From Acidimicrobiales bacterium (lineage in GTDB: Bacteria; Actinomycetota; Acidimicrobiia; Acidimicrobiales; Poriferisodalaceae): a DNA stretch of 64,000 bases. Below the pieces are notes generated by a model. The model was not told the origin of the DNA and ran no database searches. It saw nothing but the letters and a program-made list of their open reading frames with translations. Below are positions 17,627 through 26,275 of the stretch, one piece after another (the first letter of the stretch is position 1; each line of letters begins with the position of its first letter). The DNA lies in the NCBI GenBank assembly GCA_041394185.1, contig JAWKIQ010000002.1, positions 1 through 64,000 on the forward strand, read 5' to 3'. The translations under genes and the position numbers were made by a program.

Positions 17627-17813
17627 CCCGCGAGCATGCCAGTTCTGGCACCGACATCCGACAACGGGTGCCCATGTGAAATTGTCCACTTCACTGGCGC
17701 CAACAGCGGTCGACAGCCCAGACGATGAGGTCGCCGTCGCGAACAAGAGGGCGTCGTTGCGGCAACCGGCCTCATCCACACGGTTGTTTCGCCCTCGAGT
17801 GGCAAGGCAGAAG

Positions 17814-19220
17814 ATGCACAACCTCGACGCGATCCACTTCGGCATCAACGAGTCGAACCTCAGCAGGCGACGCGAGTTCGTACGCCTGACGGCCGAAGAC
17901 GCAGTCACGCTCAAGGAGATGATCCCTTGGGCCCAAGACCACGCCAGCGCGATCGCACGCGACTTCTACGACTGGCAGTTCTCGTTTCGCCCCACCGCGC
18001 GATTCTTCAGCGAGTTCGCCGAAAAGCGTGGCGTTTCGGTCGGCGACCTTCGCCGCAACCTCGAGAAGGCCCAGGCCGAGTACCTGGTCGAGGTCTTCAC
18101 CGGCGCCGAGACCGAGTGGGGCCTTGCCTACTTCGAGAAGCGCCTGAAGGTCGGTGTCGTTCACGACCAGATCAACCTTCCGTTCAAGTGGTATGTCGGC
18201 TCCTATGCCGAGTATCGGCGTCTGGTGCGTGAGGCCTTGCTGCGAGACTTCGTGTCTGCGCCGGCTCCAGCAGCGAAGAAGGGGACCGAGGCACCCGACC
18301 GTGCCGCGCAGTACGAGATGGTCGAGCGGGTCATGGCTTCGGTCGAGAAGGTGTTCAACCTCGACCTGCAGGCGATCGGCGATGCATTCATCGGGGCGAC
18401 GCTTGAATCGGTGGGGCTCAACGTTGGCGACGTCGTTGCGTCGGCCGAAAGCGACCGGCTCGAGCACCTCGACCAGGTCAAGCAATGGAGCCAGATCCTG
18501 CTGTCGCAGGCCCAGGCACTTGCCAGCGATGTGATGGACAGTGCAGTTCTGGGCGAAAGGGTGCCGGGCACCATCGGCAACGGGTTCGCCGGTGTGGTGG
18601 CAAAGGTTCAGGCCGTCGCAGGATCTGTCACCTCGGTGTCGGAGAACATCGATTCGCTCGCCGCCGCAGGTGAGGAACTGACCGTGACCGCGAGCGAGAT
18701 TGCCAACCGCAGCCGAGACATCTCGCGCCGCGCCGGCGACGCAGTGGCCATCGCCGACGAGGCGAGCCATGCGGTCACCCGCCTGGACGACAGCAGCGAA
18801 GAGGTCGGCAAGGTGGTCGAGTCGATCGCTTCGGTGGCCAACCAGACGAACATGCTGGCCCTGAACGCAACCATCGAAGCCGCCCGCGCGGGCGAAGCGG
18901 GTAAGGGATTCGCTGTCGTCGCCAGCGAGGTCAAAGAACTCGCCAACCAGACGGCGGCGGCAACGGACGAGATCGACGCCAAGATCAGGCGCATCCGCGA
19001 CGAGATCTCGAACGCGGTGAATCTGATCTCGTCGATCGTCGAACACGTTCGCCACGTGAACGACAGTCAAGACGCAATGTCGTCGGCCATTGGCCACCAG
19101 ACAAACGCCGTGGAGGAACTGGGCCGAAATCTGCTGGCGGTCTCTGACGCCGCTGCCGAGATCAGGGCGCAGGTTCAGATGGACTCCGGGCTGCCTCGCG
19201 GCCACTACACGCTCACCTGA
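17814..19220 (+). CDS. Globin-coupled soluble chemoreceptor (HemAT-like)
   Basis: A 468-residue cytoplasmic protein starting at ATG 17814. Residues about 15-175 form a protoglobin-type sensor: FYDWQFSF, AQAEYLVEVFTG and proximal haem His117 in VGVVHDQINLPFKWY. A linker leads to the methyl-accepting signalling domain, whose hairpin tip QTNMLALNATIEAARAGE is followed by KGFAVVASEVKELA. There is no membrane segment. It is expected to sense O2 (or CO/NO) through haem and control a CheA or other output. It is the first of two tandem paralogues separated by 16 bp. No chemotaxis kinase gene is in the window. Confidence 0.92.
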   Translation: MHNLDAIHFGINESNLSRRREFVRLTAEDAVTLKEMIPWAQDHASAIARDFYDWQFSFRPTARFFSEFAEKRGVSVGDLRRNLEKAQAEYLVEVFTGAETEWGLAYFEKRLKVGVVHDQINLPFKWYVGSYAEYRRLVREALLRDFVSAPAPAAKKGTEAPDRAAQYEMVERVMASVEKVFNLDLQAIGDAFIGATLESVGLNVGDVVASAESDRLEHLDQVKQWSQILLSQAQALASDVMDSAVLGERVPGTIGNGFAGVVAKVQAVAGSVTSVSENIDSLAAAGEELTVTASEIANRSRDISRRAGDAVAIADEASHAVTRLDDSSEEVGKVVESIASVANQTNMLALNATIEAARAGEAGKGFAVVASEVKELANQTAAATDEIDAKIRRIRDEISNAVNLISSIVEHVRHVNDSQDAMSSAIGHQTNAVEELGRNLLAVSDAAAEIRAQVQMDSGLPRGHYTLT

Positions 19221-19236
19221 TCAGGGCAGGTTTCAC

Positions 19237-20487
19237 ATGCAAACGCCGAACTGTGATCGATTTCAGATCTCCGCCGAGAGCCTGGCAGCCAGGCGCGACT
19301 TCATCGGCTTGGGCGCCGACGACGCGAAGGTCATCGCGAGACTCATTCCGTGGGCTGAGCAGCACGCCCCGATTCTCGCCAAGAGGTTCTACGACTGGCA
19401 GTTTGCATTCGAGGCGACAGCCACCTTCTTCCGCAACTACGCCAGGCAGGCCGGTGTCTCTGTGGCCGAGCTCCGCAACGGCCTGGAGGCCGCGCAGGCC
19501 AACTATCTGGTCGAGGTGTTCACCGGCGCCACCAGCGGGTGGGACATCGAGTACTTCGAGAAGCGCCTGCGGATCGGTGTTGTCCACGACCACATCAACC
19601 TGCCGTTCAAGTGGTACATCGGCTCGTACGCCATGTGGCGGGTGCTGGTGCACGAGGAACTGATGCGTTCGGCTCGATCGTCGGAGGCCTGGCACAACCC
19701 GATGCGCCTGGTGCGCCGGCGGGGTTGGGTCGACGACGCAATGCTCGCCATCGACAAGGTCTTCAACCTCGACCTGCAGGCCGTTGGCGACTCGTTCATC
19801 GGCTCTACGGTCGAAGCGCTGGGGTTCAGCCTCGAGTCGATCACGCCCGCTCCGGGCTCGGACTGCTTCGATCACCTGGGAGCCATCAAGGACGAGATCA
19901 AGGCGGTGTCGATATCGGTCAGCACCGTGACCGAGGGCATCGAATCGCTGGCAGCCGCCACCGAAGAGCTGAACGTCACCGCCAAGGAGATATCGGGTCG
20001 AAGCCACGAGATCTCAGATCTGGCGGCCGACGCTGCCGCCACCGCCGGACAGGCCAACAGCACCGTAAACCGCCTGGACGAAAGCAGCGAGGAAGTCGGC
20101 AAGATCGTCGAGTCGATTGCCTCGGTGGCAGACCAGACCAACATGCTGGCCCTCAACGCGACCATCGAAGCTGCCCGCGCCGGCGAAGCCGGCAAGGGAT
20201 TTGCCGTGGTGGCCAGCGAGGTCAAGGAACTGGCCAACCAAACTGCCAAGGCCACCAACGAGATCGAGAGCAAGATCAGGCGCATTCGCGACGAGATCTC
20301 GGCCGCCGTCGGCCTGATATCGGAGATCGTCGACAGGGCCAACCGGGTGAACGACGCCCAGGACTCGATGAGCTATTCGGTCGACAACCAGGCGGGCGCG
20401 GTCGACGAGTTGGCGCGCAGCCTGAACACGGTGTCAGACGCCGCCACCGACATCAGAGATCGCCTGAACACCTCGGGCCGTCTCTGA
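19237..20487 (+). CDS. Globin-coupled soluble chemoreceptor, paralogue of the upstream gene
   Basis: A 416-residue protein with the same architecture. The globin domain has FYDWQFAF, LVEVFTGATSGW and proximal His117 in IGVVHDHINLPFKWY; the signalling tip is again QTNMLALNATIEAARAGE. It lacks about 50 residues of the linker found in the first copy (between globin and receptor domains), so sensor-to-signal spacing differs. ATG 19237 has a CAGGGCAGG ribosome site and lies 16 bp after the first paralogue, indicating one operon. Strong identity across both domains suggests tandem duplication followed by linker change. Confidence 0.92.
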   Translation: MQTPNCDRFQISAESLAARRDFIGLGADDAKVIARLIPWAEQHAPILAKRFYDWQFAFEATATFFRNYARQAGVSVAELRNGLEAAQANYLVEVFTGATSGWDIEYFEKRLRIGVVHDHINLPFKWYIGSYAMWRVLVHEELMRSARSSEAWHNPMRLVRRRGWVDDAMLAIDKVFNLDLQAVGDSFIGSTVEALGFSLESITPAPGSDCFDHLGAIKDEIKAVSISVSTVTEGIESLAAATEELNVTAKEISGRSHEISDLAADAAATAGQANSTVNRLDESSEEVGKIVESIASVADQTNMLALNATIEAARAGEAGKGFAVVASEVKELANQTAKATNEIESKIRRIRDEISAAVGLISEIVDRANRVNDAQDSMSYSVDNQAGAVDELARSLNTVSDAATDIRDRLNTSGRL

Positions 20488-20507
20488 CCTGGATCAGCTG
20501 AAGCGGC

Positions 20508-21656
20508 TCAGTAGAGGAACATCGGCTTGCCACCCACGTGGCGAACCTTGGGCCGATACCCGTTGAGGTCGTAGAACTCGCCCACGTCGACACGCTTCAC
20601 GCCCTCGCCGGTGACGCTGACGGGCACGCTGGTGTAGGTGCCCGACCGCAGTGCAACCATGCGGCCCGACGTTCCCTCCAACGCCAGATCGGCCGCCATG
20701 ACCGCGTAGTTGGTTGCCACCATCAGGTCGAGGCTGTCGGGACGGCCCGAACGCATCAGGTAACCGAGTTCCTGAAGGATGATGTTCTCGCCCGTGATGG
20801 CCTTTAGCGCCTCACCCGTGGTGCGCCCGATGCCGCCAAGCTTGCGGTGTCCGTAGGCGTCGGCTTCGCCGCTGAGGTGAACCTCGCCACCTTCGATGGC
20901 TGCCCCTTCCGACACCGTCAGCATGGCGTAGTTGCTGGGGTTGGCGGCCTTGTCCTTCATGATCAGCGATGCCAGCTTCTCGACATCGAAGGGAACCTCG
21001 GAGATGAGGGCCCGGTCGACACCAGCCAGATAGGCGGTGACCAGCGAGGTCTCGCCCGAGTAGCGCCCGAACAGCTCGATGACGGCGATGCGCTCGTGTG
21101 ACCCGGTGCTGGTGCGCAGGTTGTGGATGAACTCGACACCGCGAGACACCGCAGTCGAGAACCCGATGCAGTAATCGGTGCCGTGGACGTCGTTGTCCAT
21201 CGTCTTGGGGATGGCGACAACGGGAACTCCCTCGTTGTGCATGCGCAACCCGTAGGACAACGTGTCGTCGCCGCCGATGGGCAACAAGGCGTCGATGCCG
21301 AGCTTGTCGAGCACCGAGATGACGTGTGGGGTCACATCGTGTATCTGCTCGGGGTCGCGGCCCTCGGCAAGATGGTCGGGCAGGTCTGATCCCTTGACCT
21401 TGGCCGGGTTTGTGCGAGAGGTGTGCAGGAAGGTGCCGCCCGTGCGGTCGACGGTGCGAACACGCCCCGCGTCGAGAGCGACGATGTTGTGTTCGATGCT
21501 GGCTGCATCGTCTGGGTTGCAGTCGACCAGCCCACCCCAGCCTCGACGGATACCGACTATCTCCGACCCGGCCTCGAGGATTCGGTTGGCTGCGGCCTTG
21601 ATGCATGGGTTGAGACCGGGAACGTCGCCGCCGCCGGTGAGAATTGCCACTCGCAC
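20508..21656 (-). CDS. pfp: 6-phosphofructokinase, PPi-type residues
   Basis: A 382-residue enzyme of the PFK-A fold, starting at GTG 21656 (VRVAILTGGGDVPGLN). The phosphate-donor loop is GGDDT (128-132) and the catalytic loop PKTMDND (150-156). In this superfamily ATP enzymes usually have GGDGS and PGTIDND, while Asp in the first and Lys in the second position favour pyrophosphate. It therefore most likely catalyses reversible PPi-dependent phosphorylation of fructose 6-phosphate, although actinobacterial ATP-PFKs vary and a sedoheptulose 7-phosphate role is possible. It is convergent with the globin receptors, 20 bp apart. Confidence 0.88.
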   Translation of the reverse strand: MRVAILTGGGDVPGLNPCIKAAANRILEAGSEIVGIRRGWGGLVDCNPDDAASIEHNIVALDAGRVRTVDRTGGTFLHTSRTNPAKVKGSDLPDHLAEGRDPEQIHDVTPHVISVLDKLGIDALLPIGGDDTLSYGLRMHNEGVPVVAIPKTMDNDVHGTDYCIGFSTAVSRGVEFIHNLRTSTGSHERIAVIELFGRYSGETSLVTAYLAGVDRALISEVPFDVEKLASLIMKDKAANPSNYAMLTVSEGAAIEGGEVHLSGEADAYGHRKLGGIGRTTGEALKAITGENIILQELGYLMRSGRPDSLDLMVATNYAVMAADLALEGTSGRMVALRSGTYTSVPVSVTGEGVKRVDVGEFYDLNGYRPKVRHVGGKPMFLY

Positions 21657-21763
21657 GAGATCACTCTCTTCCTGAATTCGATAGCGCGATGTTGGGCACG
21701 AACGCCTGACCGGCCCAAGCGTAGAACGCTGCAAGCGCTTCCAGGATGAAAATAGGGTTTACA

Positions 21764-22480
21764 TCAGCTGGACTCTGCCAGAGCCAGCAGGATCGAGGCC
21801 AGATCGTCGGGGTGGGTGAAGGGCACCAGGTGATGGGTGGCGATCTCGTGCAGGGTCCACGACTTCGACGCCCGCGCGTGGGCCGCGGCCCGCCAGAACG
21901 CCGAGCCCCCATCCTCGCCGGGATCGGCCGTCGCCTTGATGTAGGTCAGCGAAAACGGCCACTGCTCGAGCGGCATGCTCAGCCCGACCGGCTCGGTGAA
22001 AGTTCGCGCCGGCTGGTGCGTACGCCGCTGATCGGACCACTGCATCTCGTCCGGGTCGTCCATCTGGCGCGGCCGCGGGGGCACCAGCCAATCGGCCCCC
22101 AGGTGAATGCGTCCTCGGCCTGGGTTGCCCACCAGATCGTTTACCGACTGGCCGTCGCCGGGTACGAACGCGTCCAGATAGACGAGGTGGTCGACCCGAT
22201 CGCCGATGTGGTCGAGTGCACCCGTGACGACCATGCCCCCGTACGAGAAGCCCAGCAGCACCACGTTGTTCAGGTCTTCGTACAGGACCGTGTTCACGAC
22301 GTCCTGGACGTGGGTCGACAACGAAACGCTGGGGTTGGTCAGATGCGACCGTTCACCTATGCCCGTGAGGCTGGGTGTGAACACCTCATGTCCCGCACCC
22401 CACAACAGTGGGCGCACCTTTCTGAAGCCGTAGGAACCACCCCAGGCTCCGTGAACGAGGACTATCGGACGGTTGACCAT
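21764..22480 (-). CDS. Alpha/beta hydrolase, methylesterase/hydroxynitrile-lyase-like
   Basis: A 238-residue protein. VLVHGAWGGSYGF carries the oxyanion HGxW motif, LLGFSYGGMV the nucleophile Ser, LVYLDAFVPGDG the acid region and ATHHLVPFTHPDDLA the catalytic His. This pattern belongs to the plant-esterase/RsbQ-like group of alpha/beta hydrolases, which act on small esters. ATG 22480 is the domain start; an upstream start at 22534 would overlap the divergent hydroxylase gene. Its start lies 53 bp from the divergent FAD/2Fe-2S gene. Confidence 0.82.
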   Translation of the reverse strand: MVNRPIVLVHGAWGGSYGFRKVRPLLWGAGHEVFTPSLTGIGERSHLTNPSVSLSTHVQDVVNTVLYEDLNNVVLLGFSYGGMVVTGALDHIGDRVDHLVYLDAFVPGDGQSVNDLVGNPGRGRIHLGADWLVPPRPRQMDDPDEMQWSDQRRTHQPARTFTEPVGLSMPLEQWPFSLTYIKATADPGEDGGSAFWRAAAHARASKSWTLHEIATHHLVPFTHPDDLASILLALAESS

Positions 22481-22532
22481 GACCCGAGTCTTGCACCATT
22501 GACCGCGACGCTGCCGTAACTTGGTGTCGACC

Positions 22533-24002
22533 ATGAAGATGCACGACGTACAAAGGCCCCCGACCAGGCCGCAACGCTATGAGGCCCCGACATCGATCGA
22601 GCACGCGGTGGCGCTCTTGGCCCAGGCGGGCGACAGCGCCAGGCTGATCGCTGGCGGTTCCGACCTGCTGGTCGAACTCGACCGGGGCGCGCACAACAAC
22701 ACAGATCTGCTCATCGACATCAGCCGCGTGCCGGGACTCGACGGCATCGACAGCACCGCCGACGGTGGCCTGCGTGTGGGGGCTGCCGTCACCCACAACC
22801 AGGTAGTTGCCGACGAGCGCTGTCGGGTCATTGCCCTGCCACTGGCGCAGGCGTGCCTCGAGGTCGGCTCTCCCCAGCTTCGCAACCGGGCCACCGTGGT
22901 GGGCAACATCGTCACCGCCAGCCCCGCCAACGACACCATCGGCCCGCTGATGGTGCTGGGAGCCACGGTCGAGATCGTCGGACCGCGTGGCACCAGGACG
23001 CAGCCGGTGGCCGAGTTCATCACGGGGTTCAGGAAGACCAGCCTGGGTCCCGGCGAAATCGTCACCGGGCTCGTCATCCCTGGCAAAGCGGCCAACACGC
23101 GCTCGATGTTCGTCAAGGCGGGCCTTCGAAGGGCGCAGGCGATTTCGGTGGCCAACGCCACGGTTCTGGTTCGGTTCGAAGACGACGGCTCGACCGTTGG
23201 CTCGGCCACCGTCGCCCTGGGCAGCGTGGCCCCAACTGTCATAGAAGTTCGGCTCGACCAATACCTGGCCGGAACTTCGCTGGACGCCGATTCGATAGAT
23301 CTCGCCGCCCGCGCCGCTGCGCAGGCCGCCAGCCCAATCGACGACCTGCGCTCTAGCGCTGAATACCGACTGCGCATGGTCGAGGTGATGGTGCGCAGGG
23401 CGTTGCAGGCCGTGGCCAACTCGCAGCACGCCAGCACCTGGCCGCGGCGCACACCAATGCTGTGGTCCGAGGACTTCGCCGGCCGGTTCGCCCCACCAGA
23501 ACGGGCGTTGGGAGCAATCGCCGAAGGCGACCAGATCGAGTTCACCCTGAACGGTCAAGAGGTCTCGGTCGCAGCCCACCCGGGCTCGACGTTGCTCGAC
23601 TTCTTGCGCGACAGCTGCGGCGCCAAGGGGGTCAAGGAGGGTTGCGCCGAGGGCGAGTGCGGAGCCTGCACCGTCCACCTCGACGGAGCCGCTGTGATGA
23701 GCTGCCTCGTTCCGTCGGCGCGAGCGGCCGGCGCCGACGTCACCACCGTCGAAGGGCTTGGCACCCCCCAAGACCTGCACCCTGTGCAGGCTTCGTTCGC
23801 GTCGTGTGGCGCGGCCCAGTGCGGATTCTGCACTCCGGGTCTGCTGATGTCGGCGTCGATGTTGATCGGTGAGTTCGACGACCTCGACCGCAACGACATC
23901 CAGGCCGGCCTTGCCGGAAACCTCTGTCGCTGCACCGGCTACGGAGCCATCGAGGCCGCGGTAGCCCTGGCTGCAGCCTCTCAGCCTGGGGAGGCCCGAT
24001 GA
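22533..24002 (+). CDS. Molybdenum hydroxylase FAD subunit fused to 2Fe-2S subunit
   Basis: A 489-residue fusion of two normally separate subunits. Residues about 14-300 are the FAD-binding medium subunit (LIAGGSDLLVEL, RNRATVVGNIVTASPANDTIG). Residues about 334-480 are the small iron-sulfur subunit with both clusters: plant-type Cys371, 376, 379, 391 and the second cluster Cys430, 433, 465, 467 (QCGFCTPG, NLCRCTG). The order FAD then 2Fe-2S is the reverse of eukaryotic xanthine dehydrogenase. It overlaps the molybdenum subunit gene by 4 bp (ATGA), so the two form one complex that hydroxylates a heterocycle or aldehyde. ATG 22533 is chosen; TTG 22521 is also in frame. Confidence 0.92.
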   Translation: MKMHDVQRPPTRPQRYEAPTSIEHAVALLAQAGDSARLIAGGSDLLVELDRGAHNNTDLLIDISRVPGLDGIDSTADGGLRVGAAVTHNQVVADERCRVIALPLAQACLEVGSPQLRNRATVVGNIVTASPANDTIGPLMVLGATVEIVGPRGTRTQPVAEFITGFRKTSLGPGEIVTGLVIPGKAANTRSMFVKAGLRRAQAISVANATVLVRFEDDGSTVGSATVALGSVAPTVIEVRLDQYLAGTSLDADSIDLAARAAAQAASPIDDLRSSAEYRLRMVEVMVRRALQAVANSQHASTWPRRTPMLWSEDFAGRFAPPERALGAIAEGDQIEFTLNGQEVSVAAHPGSTLLDFLRDSCGAKGVKEGCAEGECGACTVHLDGAAVMSCLVPSARAAGADVTTVEGLGTPQDLHPVQASFASCGAAQCGFCTPGLLMSASMLIGEFDDLDRNDIQAGLAGNLCRCTGYGAIEAAVALAAASQPGEAR

Positions 24003-26245
24003 GCGTTGGAGCCGTCCGCGTTCGCAACGACGCGATCGACAAGGTCACGGGTGCGGCCCAATACCCGGCCGACCGAATTCCCCCAGACGCATTGGTGGCC
24101 AAGGTCGTATTCACCGACCAGCCTCACGCCAGGCTGACACACCTCGACGTTTCGGCGGCGGCCGCGGCCCCGGGCGTGGTCACGGTGCTGACGTCGGCCG
24201 ATGTGCCCGTCAACGAGTACGGGCTGACCCTGTTCGACCAGCCGGTGTTCATCGGCCTCGACCACACCCAGCGCAGCCCTATCGCGTGTGATGTCAGCCG
24301 TTGGGAGGCCGATCACCTGGCCGTCATAGTGGCCGAGTCGGCCGAAGCAGCAGACGCTGCCGCCCTACTGATCGAGGCCGACTGGGAACAGCTGGACATA
24401 CTGGCCGACATCGACCAGGCCCTCGCTCCCCAGGCCCCGTTGCTGCACCCCGAAGATGGGCGAGGCTCGAACGCCTACCACAACTACAAGATCCGCAAGG
24501 GCGACATGGACGCCGGCTGGGCAGCCGCCGCGGTCGTGGTCGAGGCGACCTACGAGCTGCCACACCAAGAACACGCGTACCTGCAGCCCGAGGCCGGGGT
24601 TGCCTATCGCGACGAGGCGGGACGAATCGTCGTCGAGATAGCTGGTCAGTGGACCCACGAAGACCGCGAGCAGATTGCTCACGCCCTCGACCTGGCCGAC
24701 GAACAAGTGCGCGTCATCTATCCGGCCATAGGCGGAGCCTTCGGTGGCCGCGAAGACACCTCGCTGCAGATCGTGCTGGCCCTGGCCGTCAAGAAACTCC
24801 ACGAGATGGGCATCGACAGGCCGGTCGCCAGCCAATGGTCTCGCGAAGAGTCGATAGTCGGACATCACAAGCGCCACCGAGGCCGCATCCACGCGAAATG
24901 GGGCGCCGACTCCAACGGCAAGATCGTCGCAGTGCAAAGCGAGGCATGGCTCGACGCCGGCGCCTACAACTACACATCCAACAAGGTGCTGGGCAACTGC
25001 CACCTCGGCCAGGCCGGGCCTTACGAGGTTCCAAACGCCCACATAGACAGCCACGCGGTCTATACCAACAGTGTTCCGGGTGGCGCGTTCCGAGGCTTCG
25101 GCGGCCCCCAGGCCGCTTTCGTGGCCGAGAGCCAGATGAACAAGCTGGCCGAGGCGTTGGGTATCGACCCCATCGAGATCAGGCGCCGCAACGTCCTCCA
25201 CGACGGCAGCATCGGAATAACCCAGACGCCGATGCCCGACGGCGTGACCATCGCCGAGGTGCTCGAAGTGTGCCAGCGAGAGGCGGCTGCCGACGTTCCC
25301 GCCGACGACGACCGCCGGTTCTCGCCCTTCGTGTCTGTGCCACCCGCCGACGGCGCGCTCAGGCGCGGACGCGGCTACGCGTGCGCGTTCAAGAACGTCG
25401 GCTTCTCGTTCGGTTTCCCCGAACGCTGCGAGGCGACCATCGTGCTGCACGGCGATCCCGAGGACGAGTCTCCCGCCTACGCCGAGCTGTTCCATGCCGG
25501 AGCCGAGGTGGGCCAGGGAGCCCACACCGCCTTCCTGCAGATGGCTGCCGAGGCCGTAGGCATCGATGTAGACCAGGTCCGCGGTCACTTCTCGGATACC
25601 GCCACGTCGGGCGACTCGGGTTCGGCGTCGGCATCGCGCCTGACGTTCATGGCAGGCAACTCGATATTGGGCGCAGCCGAAGAGGCCGAGAAGGCATGGC
25701 GACGCGGCGACAGGCCGGCCCGGGGCCACTTCCGCTATGTACCGCCGCCCACCGAGCCCCTCGACCCCGAGACCGGCGTGTGCAACCCCAACTTCAGCTA
25801 CGGATACGTGGCCCAGGCCGTCGACGTAACGGTCGACACCGAGACTGGCCACATCGTCGTAGATCGGGTTGTGAGCACCCACGACGTGGGCCGGGCGATC
25901 AACCCAGACCTGGTGGTGGGCCAGATCGAAGGTGGAGTGGTTCAGGCCCACGGTTATGCCATCAGCGAGAGGCTTCGGGTCGACCAGGGTCGCGTGCTGA
26001 ACCCGCGGCTCAGCACCTACCTGATTCCTGGCATCGCCGACATACCCACCGAGATCAAATCGGTGGTGCTGGAGCTGGCCGATCCTCGCGGCCCTTGGGG
26101 CGCACGCGGTATGGCAGAGATGCCGATGATGACCTACGCACCCGCCGTCACGGCCGCGCTCCACGACGCCACCGGGGTCTGGTTCGATTCTTTCCCCCTC
26201 ACACCCGATGTGGTGCTGGCAGCGCTGGCACAGTCGGCGAGGTAG
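23999..26245 (+). CDS. Molybdenum hydroxylase large subunit (xanthine dehydrogenase family)
   Basis: A 748-residue subunit of the molybdopterin family. Visible cofactor loops are IGGAFGGRED (about 243-252), PGGAFRGFGGPQ (about 356-367), EVGQGAHTAFLQ and GARGMAEMP near the C-terminus, the last carrying the probable catalytic Glu. The AYxCSFR loop of true aerobic CO dehydrogenase is absent, so this is not CoxL form I. Substrate is unknown; nicotinate, purine, isoquinoline and aldehyde oxidoreductases share this fold. It is co-translated with the fused FAD/2Fe-2S subunit. The MFS transporter 30 bp downstream may carry the substrate. No cofactor-insertion chaperone is next to it. Confidence 0.92.
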   Translation: MSVGAVRVRNDAIDKVTGAAQYPADRIPPDALVAKVVFTDQPHARLTHLDVSAAAAAPGVVTVLTSADVPVNEYGLTLFDQPVFIGLDHTQRSPIACDVSRWEADHLAVIVAESAEAADAAALLIEADWEQLDILADIDQALAPQAPLLHPEDGRGSNAYHNYKIRKGDMDAGWAAAAVVVEATYELPHQEHAYLQPEAGVAYRDEAGRIVVEIAGQWTHEDREQIAHALDLADEQVRVIYPAIGGAFGGREDTSLQIVLALAVKKLHEMGIDRPVASQWSREESIVGHHKRHRGRIHAKWGADSNGKIVAVQSEAWLDAGAYNYTSNKVLGNCHLGQAGPYEVPNAHIDSHAVYTNSVPGGAFRGFGGPQAAFVAESQMNKLAEALGIDPIEIRRRNVLHDGSIGITQTPMPDGVTIAEVLEVCQREAAADVPADDDRRFSPFVSVPPADGALRRGRGYACAFKNVGFSFGFPERCEATIVLHGDPEDESPAYAELFHAGAEVGQGAHTAFLQMAAEAVGIDVDQVRGHFSDTATSGDSGSASASRLTFMAGNSILGAAEEAEKAWRRGDRPARGHFRYVPPPTEPLDPETGVCNPNFSYGYVAQAVDVTVDTETGHIVVDRVVSTHDVGRAINPDLVVGQIEGGVVQAHGYAISERLRVDQGRVLNPRLSTYLIPGIADIPTEIKSVVLELADPRGPWGARGMAEMPMMTYAPAVTAALHDATGVWFDSFPLTPDVVLAALAQSAR

Positions 26246-26262
26246 ACGACAGCACCTCCAGC

Positions 26263-26268
26263 TACTGT
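26263..26268 (+). promoter_or_regulatory. Possible -10 hexamer TACTGT before MFS gene
   Basis: TACTGT, 7 nt, then TTG 26276. This spacing selects TTG 26276 over the in-frame TTG at 26270, which would begin only 1 nt after the hexamer. Confidence 0.35.
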
Positions 26269-26275
26269 CTTGGCC

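Noticed and set aside
23999..26245. Aerobic CO dehydrogenase (coxL)
   Set aside because: The AYxCSFR active-site loop of form I CoxL is absent; PGGAFRGFGGPQ is found at that place.
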